Positions 1 to 5,813 of a stretch of 24,244 nt of DNA are shown here, piece after piece. Source of the stretch: JBBRUG01 sp038247995 (lineage in GTDB: Bacteria; Chloroflexota; Chloroflexia; Chloroflexales; Chloroflexaceae). The stretch's first letter is position 1; each line of letters begins with the position of its first letter. The notes below the pieces were generated by a model, which was not told where the DNA came from, ran no database searches, and was given only the letters and a program-made list of their open reading frames with translations. Location of the stretch: NCBI GenBank assembly GCA_038247995.1, contig JBBRUG010000046.1, forward strand, positions 1 to 24,244. Reading direction: 5' to 3'. A program made the translations under genes and the position numbers.

Positions 1-995
1 AGGCGCTGGCGCTGGGTTGCGGCCTGGGCGTGGATCTCGCGGGCGTGTTGCGCGAGAAATTGGTTTTCGGCGAGCAGCACGGCGCTGCCGGCAGGCAGAT
101 GGGTAAGCAGGGTCTGTCCGGCGGCGGCCGCCGCTTCGCGGAATAAGGGGCCGAAGAAGGCGCGACCCTCGAAGCGTTCGCCATGCGCGAGGTGCTCCAC
201 GGCGGCGTCCCACTCGGCGCGCGCTTCGGGGCGCAGGTTGCCTAGATCAAACGCGCGCAGACGCTCAAGTGCCGTATTGCGTCGCCAGAGCGGGATCTCG
301 TGCGGCGGCCCGATCGTAATCGCGTCCAGGCGTTGATCGCTGCGCTGCGTGGCCGGATCGAACGAACGTAGGCTGTCGATCTCGTCGCCGAAGAACTCGA
401 TCCGGTAGGGTTGCTCAAGCGCCATTGGCCAGACGTCAACAATTCCGCCGCGCCGGTTAAAGGTGCCCGGCTCGTCGACACTGGGCGCTGGGCGATAACC
501 AAGCTCAACCAGACGGCGCAGCAACCCATCCTGGCTGAACTCCGCGCCGCGGCGCAAGGTCAGCGTGGCATCGGCAAGTTCGGCGGGCGTGAGGGTGGGC
601 TGGAGCAGCGCTTTCACGGGAGCCACAACAACAAGCGGGCCGGCGCTGGGGGTGGCCAATCCCTGTAAGACCAGCAGGCGTTGGCGCAGGACTACCGGGC
701 CGGGCGACATATGTTCGTAGGGCAGTGCGTCACTGGCGGGATACAACGCAACGGCCTGGGCACCGAGCCAGAGGCGCAGGTCGTCGGCAGCGCGTAGGGC
801 CGCGTCGGCGCTGGGCAGGATGTATAACAATGGTTGGGGGTGCAGCCGTGCCAGCCCCGCAACTACAGCAGTGCGTGAAGGAGCGATCAGTGGCCCAACA
901 TGCAGCCTGTCCGGATGTTCGGCCAGCGCGTGGGCGAGGTTATGGATTTCGGGTAATGCGCCTAGATCAGCGCCGAGTGCCGTAAGATCGTTCAT
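1..995 (-). CDS. mfd: Transcription-repair coupling factor Mfd, N-terminal part (cut by window edge)
   Basis: The first 331 codons are visible, leftward, with no stop before base 1. Mfd is an ATP-dependent DNA translocase that removes RNA polymerase stalled at lesions and recruits UvrA; full-length proteins are about 1,100-1,200 residues, so this is roughly the first third. The visible part fits the UvrB-like N-terminal module: HMSPGPVVLRQR near residue 95, then GTFNRRGGIVDVWP and YRIEFFGDEIDSLRSFDP, the typical Mfd/UvrB signature around residues 170-205. ATG at 995 is the only sensible start because an in-frame stop (TGA, bases 1002-1004) lies just upstream. No clear Shine-Dalgarno sequence precedes it. 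The helicase and RNA-polymerase-interaction domains would lie beyond the window, so intactness cannot be judged. Confidence 0.9.
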   Translation of the reverse strand, partial: MNDLTALGADLGALPEIHNLAHALAEHPDRLHVGPLIAPSRTAVVAGLARLHPQPLLYILPSADAALRAADDLRLWLGAQAVALYPASDALPYEHMSPGPVVLRQRLLVLQGLATPSAGPLVVVAPVKALLQPTLTPAELADATLTLRRGAEFSQDGLLRRLVELGYRPAPSVDEPGTFNRRGGIVDVWPMALEQPYRIEFFGDEIDSLRSFDPATQRSDQRLDAITIGPPHEIPLWRRNTALERLRAFDLGNLRPEARAEWDAAVEHLAHGERFEGRAFFGPLFREAAAAAGQTLLTHLPAGSAVLLAENQFLAQHAREIHAQAATQRQR

Positions 996-1012
996 GCCAA
1001 CTCAAAGAAGGC

Positions 1013-1028
1013 CCGATCAGATGATCGG
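1013..1028. other. 16-bp palindrome just upstream of mfd
   Basis: CCGATCA and TGATCGG are perfect 7-base arms separated by GA, starting 18 bases upstream of the mfd start codon. It could be an operator or a hairpin in the mfd leader. I found no convincing -35/-10 pair for mfd to place it against; TATAAC on the minus strand near 1080 is only a weak -10 candidate. Confidence 0.3.
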
Positions 1029-1094
1029 CCCCGTGCATTCTGCTCTGCGGTGTCCCCATGTGTACGCCGCCTGAGCGAGTTATACCACAAAACA

Positions 1095-1115
1095 GGAGTC
1101 AGGAGTCAGGAGTCA
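1095..1115. repeat. Heptamer tandem repeat, (GGAGTCA)x3
   Basis: Three perfect tandem copies of GGAGTCA, followed by GAT. A fourth copy plus GAT lies at 1238-1247, on the far side of the inserted element at 1119-1237. The array therefore looks like the target into which that element inserted. Heptameric short tandem repeats of this kind recur through the window. Confidence 0.85.
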
Positions 1116-1118
1116 GAT

Positions 1119-1237
1119 CAGGGCTGATGCAACGTCAGCGGCAGGCATCCAAACGCCCGCACCCCCTGCCCCGCTCCCTGAACGGGAGCGGGGAGGGGGT
1201 GCGGATGGCGCGGATCTCAGACGTTGCATCAGCCCTG
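1119..1237. mobile_element. MITE-like 119-bp element with 18-bp perfect terminal inverted repeats
   Basis: The ends are perfect 18-bp inverted repeats: CAGGGCTGATGCAACGTC at 1119-1136 and its reverse complement at 1220-1237. The element is flanked immediately by a 10-bp direct repeat, GGAGTCAGAT, at 1109-1118 and 1238-1247, as expected of a target-site duplication. The interior holds a long GC-rich hairpin (arms 1157-1178 and 1184-1204, loop TGAAC) that is perfect except for one unpaired base. There is no room for a transposase, so it would have to be moved in trans. The hairpin core resembles the core of the repeats near 17690 and 20300, but the terminal repeats differ. The boundaries rest on sequence symmetry alone. 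Confidence 0.7.
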
Positions 1238-1336
1238 GGAGTCAGATGGGCAAATATCAGCGAACTGGTGGCCTGGAAATTGCAAAACTTTAGGCATCTC
1301 ATCAATTAAAATAGGATTAAAACGGAGGATATAGTG

Positions 1337-1705
1337 ATGAATAGTGCCAATGAGACCCATACGCTAGAGTTACTAAGACGCACGGATGACGGCTTCGAAG
1401 AGTGGTTTTGTACGACGTGCGGGCGTCATATGACGCTACGTAATGAGCCAACGTTTGCGCAGGTGATCTTTGCGGAAGGTGATCCGCAGGCGAGCCACAG
1501 CAATTACGCCGAGGGCATGCAAGCCGAAGCGCTGGCGCCCCTGGTAGTGGAATTGAGGCCTGTAGTGGCGTTGGTCGAGCGCCAGGTGGGCATGGCGGGC
1601 GCCGACAGCACCTTGTTGGAGGTGAATGCATTTATTGATTTTGGCGATCCAGAGACGAGTGACGGCCTCGCACCCTGGATTGCGTTCCTCAAACGGCTTG
1701 GTTAA
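1337..1705 (+). CDS. Small conserved-looking protein with a CxxC motif, function unknown
   Basis: A 122-residue protein that I do not recognise by name. Near its N-terminus it has an FCTTCGRHM motif (two cysteines in CxxC spacing), reminiscent of half a zinc ribbon, with no second CxxC pair; the remainder is acidic and probably soluble. There is no signal peptide or membrane segment. ATG 1337 is chosen because GGAGG at 1324-1328 sits 8 bases upstream; a GTG at 1334 in the same frame is the alternative. The gene converges on the M36 peptidase gene with only four bases between the two stop codons. It is likely real because it has a good ribosome site and normal composition. Confidence 0.65.
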   Translation: MNSANETHTLELLRRTDDGFEEWFCTTCGRHMTLRNEPTFAQVIFAEGDPQASHSNYAEGMQAEALAPLVVELRPVVALVERQVGMAGADSTLLEVNAFIDFGDPETSDGLAPWIAFLKRLG

Positions 1706-1714
1706 GCGCTTAAC
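1701..1714. other. 14-bp perfect palindrome containing both convergent stop codons
   Basis: GTTAAGCGCTTAAC is a perfect palindrome. It contains the TAA of the rightward CxxC gene (1703-1705) and the TAA of the leftward peptidase gene (1710-1712, minus strand). It lacks a flanking T-run, so it is not a convincing intrinsic terminator. Confidence 0.5.
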
Positions 1715-4556
1715 TTGCTTCCACACTCAGCGGCGGCCCAGGCACTTCTAGGAAGATCTGCCGCTCGGGAATGCGCAGAATGCCGCTCAAGCGGTAGCGA
1801 CCGTCCGTTTTCGGCAGATCGACGACTGCGCTGACCTGCTGTTCGGGCGTTTCTACCGCAAGTTCGCCTTCCCGGGTGGCCAGCACCTCAATATGCCCGG
1901 TGTCACGATGGCGGGCGAGGATCTGCCAGACGTAGAGCGCAGGCCCCACTGCGCCGATAATCTGGAATTGCAGCTTCACGCGCAATTGATCATCGCCCTG
2001 CGGCTGTGACAGCGTTTCGCCGGTCAGGCGGGCGTTGGCGGGCTCCAGGGGCGCTGCGTCCGTGTCTGGCGCTGCCGGTGCATGATCGGGAAGGCGCCGC
2101 GTGACGCTGGTATGGGCAGGTGGTAACCCGGCGGTCGCGTCGGTACGTAGATCGGCATGCTGCTGGATAAAGGCGAGCAACCCCTGCTCGTTCCAGCTAT
2201 CCCACTCACTGTGCGCCCCGTCGCGGGCGTGAAAGATCTCCAGTTTCCGCACGCGCCGATCAGCCCGGATATTCAGGCGGATCGTAAAGCTTGTGGTGCG
2301 CTGCCGCTCGTCGGACGGCGCTTCCGTGGTTGCGGTCGGGGCTGTCGTCGCGAGGGGGCGTGCCCCGGCCTGATCGGCAACGTGCTTGCGGGCCGCTTCA
2401 ACCCAGCCGAGCGCGCTAATTCGTTCGGCATTCATGCCCCTTTTGGCGATGATCCGCGCCAATTGCGCCGGCGTGCATGCGGCTAGATCGGCGAAGCTGA
2501 TGATCCCGGCGCTCTGCAATTTGTGCTCGCTGCGCTCGTCGAGTTCAGGCAGTTGGCTGAAATCGTCGACGGGCGTCGGGTGGGTTACGGCGTTGGGTTG
2601 GCCGATTGCGACGATTGGTTCCGCTTCAACTTTAACCAGGGGGAACGGCACCGGCGCGGGAACGTTGAAGTCGGGGATCATGCCGCTGAGGGTGAAGGCG
2701 TGCGGGCAACTCGCGTTCGGCCCCATGCCGTAGCGAGCAAAGGCGCGCCAGATCGCGGCGTGGCTGGTGGTATAGGTTGCGGCGCTGATGATCCCGGCAC
2801 TGGAGCTGTGATCGAGCGCGCGCAGGATCGCGTCGCGGGACTGCAAAAAGGTTGGGTTGGCCGGCATCAGTTTCAGGGCGTCCATCACCAGTTGCAGGCA
2901 GAGCGTCTTATCGATCGTTCGGCTTAGTTCCATCAGCGCCGCGCACCAGATCTCGCCGGACGCGTGAATGCCGCGAAACTGGCCCTGGCCGAGGTTGCCG
3001 AAGTGCGCCGGATACGCACTGGTGTAGGGCGCACTCCGAATTCCGTCGGCGTTACCCACCACCCACGCTCCGACGACGTTCGTCTCGGCGGCGATACAGG
3101 CAAAGAAATCGCTGCTTCCTTCTCCGAAAGCCTGACTCTGCACGGCGTCAAGTGCGCGGTCATTCAACGGGCCGCCGACAAGCCGGTTGGTGACACCGTG
3201 GGTATATTCGTGATAGATCACGGTGGCATCGAGGGCGGTGTGTCGCCCCGTGCTGCTCACCAGGCCCGTGCGCATGATCGGGCTGCGCCCATCGACAGAG
3301 GTTGTCATTGTCGCCGTGCCATTGACAAAGCCGGAGTAGACGCGTGCATCGACCGGATCGCTCGGCAGGCCGCCAGGGCTGGTGTTACGCACCTGAAAGT
3401 TGCCGTCGGCCTCGCGGAAGCCCAGCATGTAGAAGAAGTTGTGCATACAATTGACATAATAGAAAAGGTTAAGGATGCGCTGGGCGTTGCCGGACGGCAG
3501 ACGTGGGTTGAAAACGACGGCCCCATCGATCACGGTACCGCCCACCGTCGGGCCATTGTCATCGAGGTGCGCATAGGCGTTATTGCCGTCGGCGACATCG
3601 AAATCGACCCAGGTGCCGGGAAAGCCGGGGGGCAGATCGGCGGGGATGGTCAGACCATAGGTTTCGCGCGGCAGCGGAAAGGCGACGAACTGGCGGGGTG
3701 TGTCGCCGTGCTTGAGGTACACATTGCCCTGTGCAGCGACGTGGTGGACGAGTTGGTGGCAGTAGAGTAAGTCGCCGGTCGCCGCATCGACCAACACGCG
3801 ATACTGCTCGCTTGCGTCGGGCAGGGTCAGAACAACCTCCCAAGCGAGGTCGAGGGCCGGATCGTCGTGGAACCAGACGAGGCCGGCGCGGGGCGGTTCG
3901 GCAAAGGGGCCGGGGCTGAGCTGGGTGAGCTGATCGGCGCGTTCGGCGGCGGACGAGATGATCGTCGCGCCATACCCGGCTAGTTGCAGGCGCGGTGCTT
4001 GGAGCGGTTGGCCGAACTGATCATACTCCGCTTCGGCAGCAGGTTCCTGCGGCGCAGCAACATAGCGCGCCGCGATCAGGGTAGCCGTATCGGCACCGAT
4101 GGATGGAGTCGGATCTTGCTCCTGATCGATGCTGACACTCTGGCCGAGGGTGCCTTCGATCGCGCCCTGCGGGTTAAACTGCACGGCCTGATTGGCCTGA
4201 AAGATCGGAATACCCTTGTAGAGTTGCTGTACGTGGACGGCTGCGGCGCCACTGCTTGTCGTCTGCACATGCGGGTCGGGCTTGAACTCAGTGGGTTGGG
4301 TAGGGGCAAAGCCCAGCGTATCGCGGAACCCACCGAGGTATTCGACAGCGCGCTGTACATAATCGCCTGGATCGGCGGGAGCAGCGCCAAGTATTTCGGC
4401 TGGGTTACCGGTAACGGCATCAAAGCTCACAATGTGCGCCTCAGGTGTGCCGGGCAACACACGGCCTTCGCGGACCGCAAGCGCGCGCAGATTGGCTTCG
4501 CGCTCCGGCGTCAGCCGTTGGCCGCTGAATGTGCGGCGATCAAACTCGCGGCTCAT
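1710..4556 (-). CDS. M36 (fungalysin-type) zinc metallopeptidase with extra C-terminal domains
   Basis: 948 residues. Residues about 60-150 resemble the fungalysin/thermolysin propeptide (VHVQQLYKGIPIFQANQAV); a second propeptide-like stretch (AWEVVLTLP...YRVLVDAATG) lies near 238-262. The catalytic domain spans about 275-620: zinc motif HEYTH at 449-453 and third ligand E479 in GEGSSDFF. After it come a helix-hairpin-helix-like segment (ELDERSEHKLQSAGI... near 671-720), a Thr/Ala-rich linker and an unrecognised beta-rich C-terminus. No Sec signal peptide precedes the propeptide, which is odd for a family that is normally secreted. The start is well fixed: AAGGAGG at 4561-4567 lies four bases upstream. 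It follows the unknown 300-residue gene by 83 bases and is probably co-transcribed with it. It belongs to the propeptide-activated endopeptidases; the substrate is unknown. Confidence 0.88.
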   Translation of the reverse strand: MSREFDRRTFSGQRLTPEREANLRALAVREGRVLPGTPEAHIVSFDAVTGNPAEILGAAPADPGDYVQRAVEYLGGFRDTLGFAPTQPTEFKPDPHVQTTSSGAAAVHVQQLYKGIPIFQANQAVQFNPQGAIEGTLGQSVSIDQEQDPTPSIGADTATLIAARYVAAPQEPAAEAEYDQFGQPLQAPRLQLAGYGATIISSAAERADQLTQLSPGPFAEPPRAGLVWFHDDPALDLAWEVVLTLPDASEQYRVLVDAATGDLLYCHQLVHHVAAQGNVYLKHGDTPRQFVAFPLPRETYGLTIPADLPPGFPGTWVDFDVADGNNAYAHLDDNGPTVGGTVIDGAVVFNPRLPSGNAQRILNLFYYVNCMHNFFYMLGFREADGNFQVRNTSPGGLPSDPVDARVYSGFVNGTATMTTSVDGRSPIMRTGLVSSTGRHTALDATVIYHEYTHGVTNRLVGGPLNDRALDAVQSQAFGEGSSDFFACIAAETNVVGAWVVGNADGIRSAPYTSAYPAHFGNLGQGQFRGIHASGEIWCAALMELSRTIDKTLCLQLVMDALKLMPANPTFLQSRDAILRALDHSSSAGIISAATYTTSHAAIWRAFARYGMGPNASCPHAFTLSGMIPDFNVPAPVPFPLVKVEAEPIVAIGQPNAVTHPTPVDDFSQLPELDERSEHKLQSAGIISFADLAACTPAQLARIIAKRGMNAERISALGWVEAARKHVADQAGARPLATTAPTATTEAPSDERQRTTSFTIRLNIRADRRVRKLEIFHARDGAHSEWDSWNEQGLLAFIQQHADLRTDATAGLPPAHTSVTRRLPDHAPAAPDTDAAPLEPANARLTGETLSQPQGDDQLRVKLQFQIIGAVGPALYVWQILARHRDTGHIEVLATREGELAVETPEQQVSAVVDLPKTDGRYRLSGILRIPERQIFLEVPGPPLSVEAS

Positions 4557-4573
4557 ACGCCCTCCTTGTATCT

Positions 4574-4607
4574 ACGCCCCCTCCTTCGCAGGCGAAAGAG
4601 GGGGCGT
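4574..4607. other. Intercistronic hairpin upstream of the M36 peptidase gene
   Basis: Arms at 4574-4589 and 4592-4607 pair over 16 positions with one mismatch, around a two-base loop. It lies between the unknown 300-residue gene and the peptidase ribosome site (4561-4567). It could stabilise or process the bicistronic mRNA, or restrict ribosome access. No T-run follows it on the minus strand, so I do not call it a terminator. Confidence 0.55.
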
Positions 4608-4639
4608 GCAATGGATTCGGCTACGTGCGCGCGATAGGC

Positions 4640-5542
4640 CTACACTGGATAGACCATGTAGCGCATTGGGATGCCGTGGAGCCACTGGGCGGGTACGGGA
4701 GGCGGGAAGTTCGGCGGCGCCGGGGCAAACCAGGGCCGATCAGGATCGAGATCGTGATGCCAGGTTGCAAAGGCGGCGTAGGGCTGGGCCATGCCCACGA
4801 TATCCGAGGTGATGTTGACTTCGTAGAGCTCGGCCTGAGTAACGGCGGGGGCGTTCATAAAAAGCGAGAAGAGGATGAAGGTAGGCGCCGGAGCCGACAA
4901 GGCCGGGATATCGACGTTAAAGCTCGGGCCGGCGATGCCCGTTGTCAGGTTCAACTGGTTGAAACGCACCCGCAGATGCCGCCCGCTGAGTTGCGTCGTA
5001 GCGGGCACGATGAAGCCGTTGGCGATATCGACGCGCGGATTAATCCATTGCACGGCCTGGAGCATCATCGGCCGACCGGCGGCGACCAGCTTGTGTGGGC
5101 CGAAGGGCGGGCCGCCGGCCAGTTGAATTGGCGAGAGGGCGACGATATCGTAGCTGACATAGGTGCCGTGCGTGATCGTGCCGATGCCAACGGTAGCGCC
5201 GTCGAGATCTTCCTGGGCCTTCTCCTGCACATACTTGTCGCCGCTAGCGAGCAAGGCTGCCTTGTAACTGTTGCTCCAGCGTTGCGCCGCGTTCAGATCC
5301 TGGGCGCTCGGCGTGATCGTCGGCCCATCAATGACGGCGCCTAGTTCCTCAGCGGTGACGACACGCAAACCGGACGGGCTGACTGCGGTATCGACCGCTT
5401 TGCCATTCGTCGGGGCTGGAGTGCCTACCCGGTGGGCGCGCAATTCCTCTTCCGTCCTGGTCTCAGTTGCTACTGCCACAGTCTTCGTCCTTTCTGCATA
5501 CATGGAGGGATCGCTTCCTAGAACCTCCATATTCGCTGCCAT
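4640..5542 (-). CDS. Unknown protein encoded just upstream of the M36 peptidase
   Basis: 300 residues from the first ATG; I do not recognise a family. The first 90 residues are charged and Ala/Thr/Val-rich. The rest looks beta-rich with several aromatic and Pro-rich stretches (WHHDLDPDRPWF and PNFPPPVPAQW near the end). There is no signal peptide or transmembrane segment and no obvious catalytic motif. The start is uncertain: ATG 5542 has no ribosome site, ATG 5503 has AGGAAG rather far upstream, and GTG 5479 has AAAGGA at good spacing. It is followed after 83 bases by the M36 peptidase gene on the same strand, so it may be the peptidase's partner, inhibitor or substrate; that is inference from position only. 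Confidence 0.7.
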   Translation of the reverse strand: MAANMEVLGSDPSMYAERTKTVAVATETRTEEELRAHRVGTPAPTNGKAVDTAVSPSGLRVVTAEELGAVIDGPTITPSAQDLNAAQRWSNSYKAALLASGDKYVQEKAQEDLDGATVGIGTITHGTYVSYDIVALSPIQLAGGPPFGPHKLVAAGRPMMLQAVQWINPRVDIANGFIVPATTQLSGRHLRVRFNQLNLTTGIAGPSFNVDIPALSAPAPTFILFSLFMNAPAVTQAELYEVNITSDIVGMAQPYAAFATWHHDLDPDRPWFAPAPPNFPPPVPAQWLHGIPMRYMVYPV

Positions 5543-5692
5543 GCAACAGGTTCACGGCACTGAGCAGCCTACGTAGCCCCGCTTAAGCGGCGCTTTATTT
5601 GCACTTAGGTAGAACAATGCTGGGGTTAAGTGCGATCGGGGGACTTAATTGGATGGGCCTACGGGATTAATTCCAATCGACTCATCGCATGA
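5543..5692. other. Intergenic stretch with small palindromes, no clear promoter
   Basis: It contains a perfect 12-bp palindrome, CCGCTTAAGCGG (5579-5590), and a 7-bp inverted pair, GCACTTA (5601-5607) with TAAGTGC (5627-5633). I searched the minus strand for a promoter for the 300-residue gene and saw no convincing -35/-10 pair. Transcription could start in this region or read through from the BTAD regulator gene. Confidence 0.4.
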
Positions 5693-5760
5693 GGGAGGGA
5701 GGGAGGGAAATGCAAAAGGCAAAAGGCAAAATGTACCACGCACTACGCACTACGTACCGC
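5693..5760. repeat. GGGA tetramer array followed by seven in-register heptamers
   Basis: (GGGA)x4 at 5693-5708 is followed at 5712-5760 by seven consecutive 7-base units, each beginning with G. The first three are GCAAAAG-type and the next four GTACCAC/GCACTAC-type. Register is kept across the change of unit, which suggests expansion by a heptamer-based process rather than coincidence. It lies just beyond the 3' end of the BTAD regulator gene. Confidence 0.75.
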
Positions 5761-5813
5761 GCAAAGCATGGGCGGACATGTGGGGTCGCTCATACGGCGG
5801 GGGCTTGCCCGCT

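Noticed and set aside
1058..1309. 83-codon plus-strand frame
   Set aside because: It runs straight through the heptamer array and the MITE-like element, so its codons are repeat sequence.
2964..3770. 268-codon open frame on the plus strand
   Set aside because: Antisense to the catalytic domain of the M36 peptidase; no start signal and no family features. The same holds for the plus-strand frames at 3984-4637 and 4529-5344.
5693..5760. Possible CRISPR-like array
   Set aside because: Units are 4 and 7 bases long with no spacers. None of the repeat arrays in the window has 20-40-base repeats separated by unique spacers, and no cas gene is present.
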